A stretch of DNA of 64,000 nt, taken from NCBI RefSeq assembly GCF_018916875.1, contig NZ_JAHLNO010000013.1, forward strand, positions 26,421-90,420. Direction: 5' to 3'. The position numbers and the translations under genes were made by a program. The stretch is from Virgibacillus proomii (GTDB taxonomy: Bacteria; Bacillota; Bacilli; Bacillales; Amphibacillaceae). Below are positions 35,486 through 44,797 of this stretch, one piece after another. Every line of letters begins with the position of its first letter. Position 1 is the stretch's first letter. A model generated the notes under the pieces. It was not told where the DNA came from and did not search any database. It saw nothing but the letters and a program-made list of their open reading frames with translations.

Positions 35486-35713
35486 TATTGATAAAGCTTT
35501 GGCCAAAGCTCCGCAAATGTAGGAGCATCCTCTACCTGCTTAGGTGTAATTCCATGTATATTTATATTCATCGAGCGAAATTCAGCAAGTGGATGTATCA
35601 AACTATAATATTCATCAATAATATCCGTTTCATTAGCTATAACAATACCTACTGCACAGGGACTAGATCGTTTTTCGTTAGCTGTTTCAAAATCAATCGA
35701 TACAAAGATTCAT
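35486..35713 (-). pseudogene. DnaQ-like 3'-5' exonuclease, N-terminal fragment
   Basis: On the minus strand an extra base after ATGAAT shifts the start; the next frame reads FVSIDFETANEKRSSPCAVG, then YYSLIHPLAEFRSMNINIHG and ITPKQVEDAPTFAELWPKLY. This is the DEDD exonuclease I motif (DFE) and following region of PolC-epsilon-type exonucleases. It stops at a family-1 repeat (35485). Beyond the repeat only about 13 further codons (CERDKILANSLI) stay open before a stop, so the rest of the gene is gone. Confidence 0.8.
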
Positions 35714-35743
35714 CTTATCAGCTTTCTTCGTTAAATCTAGTTT

Positions 35744-36464
35744 TTAAGATATTTCAAGAATATCCCATGCTGTAATAATTCCCAGTAATCTTTCTGAAGG
35801 ATTCCCATGTCGTTATAAGTAATGCTTCTAATCGCCTTCCTATACTTGTGAGCTCTTTAAATAAATCTACAGCTTCATATATCGCTGTATCCTCAGCTAT
35901 AAAACGGGAATTTTCCTCGTTTTCAAATGGTAGAACATCTTTGATTTGATAGCTGCTTTTGAGCTTTTCTTCGTGTTGCTCCATACTTGCAAGCCAGTTT
36001 GTAATTCCTTTTTGCGTTAATAATCCTTGATAAGCTTTCCCCTCATAAATCGGAAATTTAGATAACTTTTTTTCGTGAATTACTTTTAATGGTTTGCTTA
36101 ATTCATCCGTATTTTGAAAACAGTAGACATACTTTTGCAAGGTGGGAATAACATACTTTGGTTCACTTAGTTCCTTTTCTATCGCTTCGATTTTTTCAAC
36201 TATTTAATCATGTGGTTCCGCTATTGCATATGTCATATCAATCTTATTATGAACAATTGCATTACGCAGTTCTGCAAATTCCAACAGATCATCACTGTAT
36301 TCCTTAATTAATGCATTGGAGTTTTTTAGGATCTTAACTGCTTTAGAAAAGCTGGCATCTTTTTTGTTGATGAGCAAATCTCTCAGCATTTTCTCAATGC
36401 GGTTAAACGAAGTTAAAAATCGGTCTGAGTTTTTGTACATTTTCCCGTGCTCCCTACCTTGCAT
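35744..36464 (-). pseudogene. CBS-domain protein with N-terminal helical domain, broken
   Basis: Two open segments lie in the same frame: 36464-36204 (MYKNSDRFLTSFNRIEKMLR ... FAELRNAIVHNK) and 36140-35754 (KLSKFPIYEGKAYQGLLTQK ... FKELTSIGRRLEALLIT). They are separated by a TAA at 36204 with clean in-frame protein on both sides (VEKIEAIEKELSEPKYVIP). After LLIT a frameshift is needed to read HGNPSERLLGIITAWDILEI and stop at 35744. The intact protein would pair an RNase-like HEPN helical region (RNAIVH) with a CBS pair. It is a pseudogene with a nonsense codon and an indel. Confidence 0.8.
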
Positions 36465-36475
36465 CTCTTTTTGCT

Positions 36476-36637
36476 ATAAAGTGAAACTTCCATGAGCGGG
36501 GGTTTTCTTTCATCCCCCACTCATGGTTAGTTAAACCAATCGGACATTTGACTTTCCGTTTATCCCCCACCTAGACTTCTTCGATCCCTCTTACTCCCCG
36601 AGGTGGAGGTCTTACTGCCAGTTAGATGTGGGATAAA
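36476..36637 (+). repeat. Family-1 element (subfamily B)
   Basis: ATAAA at both ends. Stem 1 is CCATGAGCGGGGG/CCCCCACTCATGG, stem 2 CCCCCACCT/AGGTGGAGG. It is 95% or so alike to the copy at 21336 by eye. Confidence 0.9.
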
Positions 36638-36725
36638 ACTAAACCATTCTATGTTCCATTTTATACATTTTATGTAAAGATTAAAAGTGTTCGGCATTCA
36701 TTACTAACCTTCGTAAAATCTCAAT

Positions 36726-37475
36726 TCAGAAAATAGAGTCCCCTTTTGCAAGTGTTCGAATCTTATTAATGATCACTTGCTCTTCGCAGTCGATCTTTTC
36801 ATCCGCATAATATGCTAATTCTTTATGATTACCAATCATTACCGAGTGAGCCGCATGCTTAAACATTGTGATATCATTTGCATCATTACCAAATGCAATG
36901 TAATTGTTTTCCGCAATCCCTAGCTTTTTTAACGCACTCCATTTATCAATCCCTCTTGGGCTTATATCAATTATTTGCTCATTATGATGCTTATGGATCG
37001 TTACATCCAGCACTTCTAATTCCTTTAATAGAGCTGTGTAATCATTCATTATAACAATTAATATTTTCACTACTTGTGTTAATTGATTCACTGTCAATTT
37101 TTGTGCTAAGTTCCCTCGATCTACATTTTTAACGATTGGATGATCAACGGGGCCAGTATAAGCATAATCCCAATCACTATCAATAAGAAATGTTGCTTGA
37201 TGTCTGTGAATCAATTTAAAAATAATACCCAGCTGCTCATTTGTAAACGTATGTGCATGGACTGATTTCCTATTCTTATAAATGAGCGAACCATTTCCTC
37301 CAATTAACGTATACGTATGAAACCGTTTATGTAAAACAGGAAGCATATCTCTTATTGGTCTAGCAGATGCAAAAATCACATCCTGCTCTAAAGAATGGAG
37401 GCAATTAAGAATGTTGCTGGATACTGGATTGCCTTGAAAGCAAATAGTTCCATCAAGGTCAAAGACAAAGTTCAT
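36726..37475 (-). CDS. HAD-superfamily phosphatase, Cof type (IIB)
   Basis: About 249 residues. Motif I is FVFDLDGTICF at the very N-terminus with catalytic Asp residues 6 and 8; motif II is FASARPIRD; motif III Lys in DKWSALKKLGI; motif IV FGNDANDITMF. These are Cof-type phosphatases acting on sugar phosphates, flavin or pyridoxal phosphates; the true substrate is unknown. The frame opens at 37484, but AAAGGA lies too close to that ATG and 9 nt before the ATG at 37475, so the shorter start is chosen. Confidence 0.87.
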   Translation of the reverse strand: MNFVFDLDGTICFQGNPVSSNILNCLHSLEQDVIFASARPIRDMLPVLHKRFHTYTLIGGNGSLIYKNRKSVHAHTFTNEQLGIIFKLIHRHQATFLIDSDWDYAYTGPVDHPIVKNVDRGNLAQKLTVNQLTQVVKILIVIMNDYTALLKELEVLDVTIHKHHNEQIIDISPRGIDKWSALKKLGIAENNYIAFGNDANDITMFKHAAHSVMIGNHKELAYYADEKIDCEEQVIINKIRTLAKGDSIF

Positions 37476-38080
37476 GTTTTTCATTCCTTTGGTAATTTAT
37501 TCGTATCATAATTTTAAATGTTTATGATCAAGATTAATGTAAAAATATAGCTATTTACTTTCACCTTAACTTGTTAAAGTAAGTGCTTTACCAACATTTT
37601 TCTTACTATTTCTTGTACAAAGATCTTGTGTACAAGAAGTCTCTAAATATAGCTTTTAATTCGATTAACGTTTAAACTATTGTATAGCGAAACTCCAGAT
37701 AGCGCAAACCGCCCCCCAGGCAGCATCACGACTAAAAAAGTATTCTTCTCTTTTTTAGGACAGAGTATACTACGACAGCAATACATCGCGATTTTTGGAA
37801 GGACAAGTAACTATGAAAGAGTAGATGTTAACTTATCCTAAGAAGATCGAAGTTAGCTAGAGAACTCGACTTAGGATAAAAAAAGCTACTTCCCAAAAGA
37901 ATTCACACTATAAAAATAGAATCATTTCAAAATTGGAATAAAAGTGCAAGTGTCTTGTCAGCCTCGACAAGAGCTAGAACTAGACAAAAATGCTTATTCC
38001 GCCAATCGCCCTTAAGGTATTAAAAGCTAGTTCCCTAAACCATAAAAAAATTTTCACATAGTAAAAAATCACAAAATTTA
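37476..38080. other. Long intergenic region with decayed repeats
   Basis: No gene. At about 37730-37930 are remnants of the family-5 repeat (GATCGAAGTTAGCTAG; AAAAGCTACTTCCCAAAA) and of the minisatellite motif (ACATCGCGATTTTTGGAAGG). At 37940-38020 is a family-4 relic (TGTCTTGTCAGCCTCGACAA; TTCCGCCAATCGCCC). Confidence 0.5.
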
Positions 38081-38108
38081 TTGACAATATTTAAAGTTCT
38101 GCTATGCT
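38081..38108 (+). promoter_or_regulatory. Sigma-A promoter of the class V aminotransferase gene
   Basis: TTGACA (38081-38086), a 16-bp spacer, TATGCT (38103-38108). Confidence 0.7.
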
Positions 38109-38171
38109 GTAAACTATTATTTAGAAAAATAAACTATTAAACGAAAAGGAAGAAAGGAGAACCTTAAACCG

Positions 38172-39332
38172 ATGTTACCTGATCAACATATACTTAGAAT
38201 TCCAGGTCCAACACCAATCCCTCCTAGCGTCACATATGCAATGGCGCAACCGATGATTGGTCACCGCGGGCAAGAAATGAAAGAATTATTACAAACGGTT
38301 AAAGAAAAACTAAAACCAATCTTTGGTACGAAGGAAGATATTTTAATTTATACAGCTAGTGGAACTGCAGCGCTTGAAACAGCAGTAGTAAATGCTGTCC
38401 AACCTGGTGAAGAAGTGGTAATTATTGTAACTGGAGCCTTTGGAGACCGTTTTACAAAAATTTGTGATGAATATCACATTAAAATTTATAAATACGACGT
38501 AACATGGGGTGAAGCTGCTGATCCAGATCGTTTAGCTGAACTATTAAAAGCACATCCAAATGTAAAGGCTGTATTTGCAACTTTTTGTGAAACTTCTACT
38601 GCTGTCTTAAATCCTGTAAAAGAACTAGCAGAGATTGTTCACCGTGAGTCCAATGCATTATTTATTGTTGATGGTGTTTCATGTGTCGGAGGAACGGAAA
38701 CAAAAATGGATGAGTGGGGACTAGATATTGTTGTTACTGGATCACAAAAAGCGATGATGCTGCCAGCGGGACTTGCATTTATTGCTGCAAGTGAACGTGC
38801 ATGGAAAGTGATAGAACAAAACCCACATTCAAGATTCTATTTAGACATGCGAAAATATCGTGCTAAGCTTAGAGAGGATTCTACTCCTTTCACTCCAGCT
38901 GTTTCTTTACTGCAAGGTTTGAAGCAAGCTTTAACATTAATGGAAGAAGAAGGATTAGCAGCCATTTATAAACGTCATAACATAATGGCAGCTATGACTA
39001 GAGCAGCATTTCATGCATTAAATATTCCTTTACTGACAAAGGATGTCGATGCTTCTCCTACTGTAACAGCAGTAAAACCAAATGATTTCTCTTCAGAAGA
39101 TTTGCGCAAAGTGCTTAGAACTAACTTTGGCTTAACTATTGCAGGGGGACAGCAACATTTAAAAGGGGTTATTTTCCGCATTGGGCATATGGGTTATTGT
39201 TCACCAGCAGACGTTTTGCAAACAATCAGTTTAATTGAATTGGGCTTACAACAAATCGGCAAAACAATTGAGCTCGGTACGGGTGTTAAAGCAGCTCAAG
39301 CTACTTATCTGGCTGAGTTGAGCTTGGTCTGA
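38172..39332 (+). CDS. Class V aminotransferase (alanine--glyoxylate / serine--pyruvate type)
   Basis: A 386-residue PLP aminotransferase. N-terminus RIPGPTPIPPSVTYAM and MIGHRGQEM are typical of the AGAT/SPT group; the PLP lysine is in VTGSQKAMMLPAGLA, preceded by VDGVSCVGGTE. It lies 580 bp upstream of serA on the same strand. In staphylococci and many Bacillaceae a similar gene sits next to serA, and a role as the phosphohydroxypyruvate or serine aminotransferase in serine metabolism is plausible; that is inference. AGGAGA precedes the ATG at a longish 11-12 nt. Confidence 0.87.
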   Translation: MLPDQHILRIPGPTPIPPSVTYAMAQPMIGHRGQEMKELLQTVKEKLKPIFGTKEDILIYTASGTAALETAVVNAVQPGEEVVIIVTGAFGDRFTKICDEYHIKIYKYDVTWGEAADPDRLAELLKAHPNVKAVFATFCETSTAVLNPVKELAEIVHRESNALFIVDGVSCVGGTETKMDEWGLDIVVTGSQKAMMLPAGLAFIAASERAWKVIEQNPHSRFYLDMRKYRAKLREDSTPFTPAVSLLQGLKQALTLMEEEGLAAIYKRHNIMAAMTRAAFHALNIPLLTKDVDASPTVTAVKPNDFSSEDLRKVLRTNFGLTIAGGQQHLKGVIFRIGHMGYCSPADVLQTISLIELGLQQIGKTIELGTGVKAAQATYLAELSLV

Positions 39333-39560
39333 TTTTTTTAAATTACCATTAAATTTCCTGCTCCATTCTGTTATACAGATTGAAAGATAGTAGGGAAGCG
39401 AGTTAGCAGTTTACAGCTTAACGTTATAGCTTTTTAGTAGCTCTAATAGTTAAACCTTTTTTTAAATTATTTATTACTACTGACATAGGTTAATAGGTAT
39501 CGAAAGCTTCCTTATCACACCATTTTTTCCATCTAAGACATCGTTTAAGCTTTCGTTTTT

Positions 39561-39740
39561 ATAAAGTGAAGATTCATTCAAGGAACGCGTTTTTTCTGCG
39601 TACGGTCTATCGCTATCGTAGTTTTTTTGTTCTGTTGTCCGAATCAATTGGGCATTTAGGTACCGTTCCCCACTTTGACTTCTTCGTGTTCCTTTAACTC
39701 TTGAAGAGGGAGACTTACGGCACCTTACATACGGGATAAA
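39561..39740 (+). repeat. Family-1 element (mixed form), followed by a second left end
   Basis: ATAAA at 39561-39565 and 39736-39740. The left interior is replaced by TTTTTTCTGCGTACGGTC and ATCGCTATCGTAG, one minisatellite-type unit; the right arm is regular (CCCCACTTT/GAGGGAG; GGTACCGT/ACGGCACC). At 39736 a new element start (ATAAAGTGAAACTTCATTTCG) overlaps the same ATAAA, then family-5 sequence follows. Confidence 0.85.
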
Positions 39741-39754
39741 GTGAAACTTCATTT

Positions 39755-39895
39755 CGTGGATCCGATCCTGACTTTCTTAGGAAGAAGTTCAAAGTTTGCC
39801 TAGTCGCTACCGAGCGCTTAAACTAGACGAAGATACTTTTCAAAAAAATATCCACATCTAAGAACAAATATAACTTCCTAAACGAGAAAAAATAA
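39755..39895 (+). repeat. Family-5 repeat
   Basis: GAAGAAGTTCAAAGTTTGCC ... TAGACGAAGATACTTTTCAA ... TATCCACATC ... TATAACTTCCTA. Related blocks are at 43385-43510, 44545-44740 and (inverted) 56140-56330, each next to a family-1 element. Confidence 0.6.
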
Positions 39896-39911
39896 TGGAG
39901 GAGAAAAAATA

Positions 39912-41498
39912 ATGGCATTTAAAGTATTAATCGCAGATCCTTTAAGTGATGATGGAATTGCTTCGTTAAAGCAAGCAGATAAGATAAAAGTTGATATTGG
40001 AACAGACTGGTCCAAAGAAGAACTTCATGAGCGTATTTCAGAATATGATGCGTTGTTAGTTCGTAGCCAAACTCAAGTGACACGTGATTTTATTATGAAA
40101 GCCAAAAACTTAAAAATCATTGGGCGAGCTGGTGTTGGTGTAGATAATATTGATTTAGAAGCTGCAACAGAACACGGTATTATCGTTGTAAACGCTCCAA
40201 ATGGAAATACAAATTCAGCAGCAGAGCACACGGTAGCCATGATGATGGCTCTATCTCGAAAAATACCCCAAGCTTATTTGTCGTTAAAAAACAAGCTATG
40301 GGATAGAAAAAAATATATTGGAACCGAGTTAAAAAATAAAACGTTAGGAATTATCGGACTGGGAAGAATTGGTTCAGAAGTGGCGTATAGAGCCAGGGGA
40401 CAACGTATGAACATTGTTGCGTACGATCCATTTCTTACTGAAGATCAAGCAAAGAAATTGGGTATTGAAATAGGCAGCTTGGAAGAAGTATTGAAAAAAG
40501 CCGACTTCATCACCATTCATACTCCATTGCTGAAAGAAACAAGACATCTGTTAAATAAAGAAGCGTTTGCCTTAATGAAAACCGGAGTCTATATCATTAA
40601 TTGTGCACGTGGTGGAATCATTGATGAAGAAGCACTATATGATGCTATTGAGGAAAAGAAAGTAGCTGGAGCCGCACTTGACGTCTTTGAAGAAGAACCA
40701 TTTTTCGAAAATAAATTATTGAATTTACCAGAAGTCATCGCTACACCACATTTAGGTGCAAGTACCGTAGAAGCCCAAGAAATTGTCGCTATTGATGTAA
40801 GTGAGGATGTCATTCGCTTTAAGAATGGGGATGCAGTGCGTAACCCTGTTAATTTACCATCTGTAACTAAAGAAGTATTAAGTGAAATTGAACCATACTT
40901 TCATTTAGCAGAAAAGCTCGGTCAGTTTCTTATCCATTTAGCTAAGGAACCCATTGAAGAAATCAATCTCTATTATTCTGGCGATGTCGCCAAAACTAAA
41001 ATTGAACCAATTACTCGCAATGCAGTGAAAGGACTATTAACCCGTCATCTAGGCGACCATGTAAATGATGTCAATGCACTTTATTTAGCAGAGAAAAGAG
41101 GAATAACAATTCATGAAAACAAAACTTCTACCACTCAAGGGTTTACCAACTTGATTCGTGTCGAAGTAAGTACCAAATCAGACAAGCGAAGTGTTGCTGG
41201 CACATTACTTAACGGTTTAGGTCCACGAATTGTAAAAGTAGATGACTATAGTGTCGACGTAACACCAAAAGGCCATCTATTAGTTATTCACCATACCGAC
41301 CAGCCTGGGGTCATCGGTAAAATGGGTAGTTTACTTGCTACAAAGCATATTAATATTGCAACAATGCAGGTGGATCGTGCAAAAGTTGGCGGTAATGCAA
41401 TTATGGTTATGACTGTAGATCGCCACATTGAAAAGAAGGCGCTGGAAGCATTAGAAAAACTCGAAGAAATCCATGCTGCTATTGCCATCGATCTTTGA
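39912..41498 (+). CDS. serA: D-3-phosphoglycerate dehydrogenase
   Basis: A 528-residue long-form SerA. It oxidises 3-phosphoglycerate with NAD to open the serine pathway. Order: N-terminal substrate domain ([12 protein letters not shown]), NAD domain with [14 protein letters not shown], catalytic Arg in [10 protein letters not shown], Glu, and His in TPHLGAST; an intervening ASB domain from about residue 320; and a C-terminal ACT domain ([28 protein letters not shown]) for serine feedback. The ribosome site is GGAGGAG. A terminator follows. It probably works with the class V aminotransferase upstream. Confidence 0.95.
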   Translation: MAFKVLIADPLSDDGIASLKQADKIKVDIGTDWSKEELHERISEYDALLVRSQTQVTRDFIMKAKNLKIIGRAGVGVDNIDLEAATEHGIIVVNAPNGNTNSAAEHTVAMMMALSRKIPQAYLSLKNKLWDRKKYIGTELKNKTLGIIGLGRIGSEVAYRARGQRMNIVAYDPFLTEDQAKKLGIEIGSLEEVLKKADFITIHTPLLKETRHLLNKEAFALMKTGVYIINCARGGIIDEEALYDAIEEKKVAGAALDVFEEEPFFENKLLNLPEVIATPHLGASTVEAQEIVAIDVSEDVIRFKNGDAVRNPVNLPSVTKEVLSEIEPYFHLAEKLGQFLIHLAKEPIEEINLYYSGDVAKTKIEPITRNAVKGLLTRHLGDHVNDVNALYLAEKRGITIHENKTSTTQGFTNLIRVEVSTKSDKRSVAGTLLNGLGPRIVKVDDYSVDVTPKGHLLVIHHTDQPGVIGKMGSLLATKHINIATMQVDRAKVGGNAIMVMTVDRHIEKKALEALEKLEEIHAAIAIDL

Positions 41499-41509
41499 TT
41501 ACATGGAAT

Positions 41510-41557
41510 AAATGTTATCCTTACGTATGGAATACACGAGGATAGCATTTATTTTTC
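41510..41557 (+). terminator. Terminator of serA
   Basis: AAATGTTATCC/GGATAGCATTT with a 20-nt loop region is followed by ATTTTTCC. Confidence 0.8.
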
Positions 41558-41814
41558 CATTCCTTGCTATCTCATTCTCCCCTGAGCATTTCCATATCCC
41601 TTTTCTGTTACTCCAACTCAAGTCAAACTGTAATTCTTCTAACCTTTTCCTTTAACACCATAACAAGATCCCCTATCTCTTTCAAACTTTAGATTTTGTA
41701 ATCCTCTTCCCTCTCTAGCTAACTATAATAAATTGACAATTTAATCATTTCTCATTAAAATTAATTTTATTATTTTATCGAAAATTACAATTACGGAAGG
41801 AGCTGCTTTTTTAA

Positions 41815-43235
41815 ATGCACACGAATATTCCCCAAAAAGACATATCCTTTTGGTGGGCAATTTTTCCACTTATCATCATGATTATCTCCATGCTGTTAAC
41901 CATTGTTGTTTTTAAAGGTGAACCACATGTACCATTGATTATAGGTACTGGAGCTGCTGCTTCGATTGCTTGGAAACACAACTATAAATGGAAGGAAATT
42001 GAAGAAATGATGTTTCAAGGAATAAGACTAGCACTTCCAGCTGTAATTATTATTATGTTAGTTGGACTTACGATTGGTGCATGGATTGGTGGCGGCATTG
42101 TAGCAACAATGATCTATTACGGTCTAAAAATTATTTCTCCCTCATTTTTTTGGTAACGATTACAATCATCTGCAGTATCGTTGCTTTGACTGTCGGGAGC
42201 TCTTGGGCTACGATGGGAACGATTGGTGTTGCAGGGATGGGAATCGGTATAAGCATGGGGATTCCAGCACCTATCGTCGCTGGTGCAGTTATTTCCGGAT
42301 CCTATTTTGGCGATAAGATGTCACCACTATCTGATACGACAAATTTAGCAGCAGGATTGACAAATACAGATTTGTTTATTCATATTAAACATATGCTGTT
42401 TACGACGATCCCGGGTTTAATTATTGCACTTATTGTTTTTGCTTACATAGGTAAAGATGTCGGAAAAGCTTCCATTGAAAATGCAAGTATTGCCCAAACA
42501 ATAGCCGATTTAGAGGCGAATTTTACTATATCACCTTACCTTTTGCTTATCCCATTGCTAATTATTATCCTCGTTATCTTTAAAGTGCCGGCTATTCCAG
42601 CAATAGCTGTTGGAATTATGATGGGATTTTTAGCACAGATTTTTATTCAAGGTGATTCTATTGCCTCTGGATTACATGTATTACAAAAAGGTTACTCCAT
42701 CGAGACATCCAATGAAATGATTGCTGAACTATTTAATCGTGGTGGTTTAATGTCAATGATGTATACTGTGTCCATGACAATTGTCGCTATGACCTTTGGT
42801 GGGATCATGGAATACTCAGGAATGCTAAAAGCAATAATGGATCAATTATTAAAACTAGTTAAAACGACCGGAGCACTCATTACCTCAACAATCAGTGCTG
42901 CTTTTTTAACAAATGCTACCTGCTCAGAACAATACATTTCAATTGTTGTACCTTCACGTATGTTTATGAATGTATATAAAGAAAAGGGGTTACACTCTAA
43001 AAACCTCTCCCGTTCTTTGGAAGATGGAGGGACGTTAACCTCCGTATTTATTCCTTGGAATACATGTGGTGTATTTATCTATGCTACCTTAGATGTTCAT
43101 GCCTTTAGTTATGCTCCATACGCCATTTTAAATTATACTGTACCAATGATTGCAATCCTTTATGCATTCAGCGGATTTACAATTGCCAAAACAGCTAAAG
43201 CAAAGCAAAACGATTATATCAGTGAAGCACAATAA
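41815..43235 (+). pseudogene. nhaC: Na+/H+ antiporter NhaC, frameshifted
   Basis: The first open part (41815-42156) encodes the N-terminus, with FWWAIFPLIIMIISMLLTIV and WIGGGIVATMIYYGLK; the second (in frame to 43235) continues LVTITIICSIVALTVGSSWA, GDKMSPLSDTTNLAAG and EQYISIVVPSRMF. They join if one T is added to the T7 run at 42145-42151 (ISPSFFLVT). The repaired protein would be 473 residues with about 12 membrane segments, the normal NhaC size. GGAAGGAG precedes the ATG. Either a genuine disruption or a homopolymer sequencing error; the flanking protein is otherwise perfect, which favours recent change or error. Confidence 0.88.
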
Positions 43236-43326
43236 GACTTAGAAAAATGTGGTGGTATGACGGAGGGAAAATAACGCTCACCAAACAAGCTCGTTTAGCA
43301 ACTACAACGGAGAACTTCTTATTGAG

Positions 43327-43385
43327 ATAAAGTGAAACTTATTTAAGGAGAACTTTTCTCCTTGAATGTTAGTTCAAACGACGGG
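43327..43385 (+). repeat. Family-1 element, left half only (subfamily C)
   Basis: ATAAAGTGAAACTTATTTAAGG, with stem 1 AAGGAGAA/TTCTCCTT, then GAATGTTAGTTCAAACGA, where it passes into family-5 sequence. Confidence 0.7.
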
Positions 43386-43510
43386 AAGTGCAGATGTTGT
43401 CCTATCGTAGAAAAAGGCTTGAAGATTGCTAGTTGCTTGAACTCGTATGCTAGACGAAGCTACTTTCAAAAACTCCATCATGTAAAAACGGATATCGTTT
43501 CCTATACGAT
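43386..43510 (+). repeat. Family-5 repeat
   Basis: GGCTTGAAGATTGCTAGTTG ... GCTAGACGAAGCTACTTTCA ... CGGATATCGTTTCC. It is joined directly to a family-1 left half. Confidence 0.6.
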
Positions 43511-43626
43511 TAATTAATCCGTTATTTAATCTACAATATGAACCCTACCATAAATGGTATACGAACAATTCAGTACTGGGATAGATCCAAGCAAATAAAC
43601 ATGTTATTATGCAAAGAGGTGATTAA

Positions 43627-44325
43627 ATGAATAGACAAATTATAGACCGTGGGAGACTTCGTTCTGGACAATCTTTTTACCTAAAAAAGTTAACTGTAAA
43701 CCATCTTCGCGATATTTTAAAATTGCAACATGTAGTCGAACAAACAGTGGAGGGTGCTTCTTTTTTACAACCTCTTACCACCGAAGAATACAATTATATT
43801 TTATCTGGAAACGGATCAATGATTGGTATATTTATTCATGATCAGTTAGTCGCTTTTCGTGCCATGCTCATTCCAAATTCAAAAGATCCTGAGCATTTAG
43901 GGAGAGACCTTGGGCTTTTAGAAACAGAATGGTCGAAAATAATCTATTCCGAAATTTCTATCGTCCATCCAACATATCGAGGAAACCGCTTACAAAATTA
44001 TATGGGAAAACAATTATTTAAACAAGTAGATAAACGTATATTTCGTTATATAGCAACTACAGTTGCACCATTTAATATTCCAAGTATTAAAGATAAACTT
44101 GCTTTGGGGATGAAAATATCTGCGTTAAAAGCGAAATATAACGGAAAATTGCGATATATTTTAATTCGTGACTTGCATATATCTCCAGATTACAATAACT
44201 ATACAACAACGCAAATCGTTAACATGCAGGATATTAACCTACAAAAAAACTTGCTTGAAGCAGGTTATTGTGGAATCGCAATACAAAAAAAGAACGGTAA
44301 TTATGATGTAACCTACGCAAAATAG
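43627..44325 (+). CDS. GNAT-family N-acetyltransferase-like protein
   Basis: A 232-residue protein. The core is SEISIVHPTYRGNRLQNYMG, which matches the acetyl-CoA pyrophosphate-binding loop (V-x-P-x-Y-R-G-N/K-G/R), preceded by beta strands (MIGIFIHDQLVAFRAMLI). The C-terminal 80 residues are not typical of short GNATs. The acceptor substrate is unknown. AAAGAGGTG lies before the ATG. It is monocistronic, flanked by repeat clusters. Confidence 0.75.
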   Translation: MNRQIIDRGRLRSGQSFYLKKLTVNHLRDILKLQHVVEQTVEGASFLQPLTTEEYNYILSGNGSMIGIFIHDQLVAFRAMLIPNSKDPEHLGRDLGLLETEWSKIIYSEISIVHPTYRGNRLQNYMGKQLFKQVDKRIFRYIATTVAPFNIPSIKDKLALGMKISALKAKYNGKLRYILIRDLHISPDYNNYTTTQIVNMQDINLQKNLLEAGYCGIAIQKKNGNYDVTYAK

Positions 44326-44389
44326 TACCATCCATACCAAAAGCTTAAGGGATCGATTAACCACATTCAACTTAAGATCTCCTGACGAG

Positions 44390-44536
44390 ATAAAGTGAAA
44401 CTTCATTCCGTGCGCTTTTTACACGGAATGTTAGTTGAACCAATCGGGCATTTAGGTGCCGTTTTTCTCATCATGTTCGCAACATTATTAGCACATTTGA
44501 AATGAGAAAAATACGGATCCTTACATCCGGGATAAA
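44390..44536 (+). repeat. Family-1 element (subfamily D)
   Basis: ATAAA at both ends. Stem 1 is ATTCCGTG/CACGGAAT; stem 2 is CTCAT/ATGAG inside GGTGCCGT/ACGGATCC. The stem sequences differ from subfamilies A to C, but pairing is kept. Confidence 0.9.
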
Positions 44537-44544
44537 GAAACATG

Positions 44545-44740
44545 CCTCTAAAACAGGGGGATGCCGACGCCTGAGCGAGAAGCCCGCTTTTAGTCGGCCT
44601 TCCTTTAGATTCGAGCCAATGTTAGTTTATTATAGAAAGAGATCGAAGTTTGCTTTAGCTTGAGCCCTTAATCTAGACCATAATACTTTCCAAGAAAGAT
44701 ATCCACAATGCAAAAAGAAGTATAGTTTCCCAGGCAATCA
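44545..44740 (+). repeat. Family-5 repeat, longest copy
   Basis: GGGGGATGCCGACGCCTGAG, GCTTTTAGTCGGCCTTCCTT, TAGATTCGAGCCAATGTTAG, GATCGAAGTTTGCTTTAGC, TCTAGACCATAATACTTTCC, GATATCCACAATGC. An inverted relative is at 56140-56330. Confidence 0.65.
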
Positions 44741-44797
44741 AAACTAGGCAATGCCATGTTTCAGTGAACGGGTACTTGCCTAGTGGCACTTTCTATT

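Noticed and set aside
35488..35775. 95-residue plus-strand frame
   Set aside because: It is the complement of the DnaQ-like exonuclease fragment, which has clear family motifs on the minus strand.
39477..39752. 91-residue minus-strand frame
   Set aside because: It is read through a family-1 copy; no ribosome site and no homology pattern.
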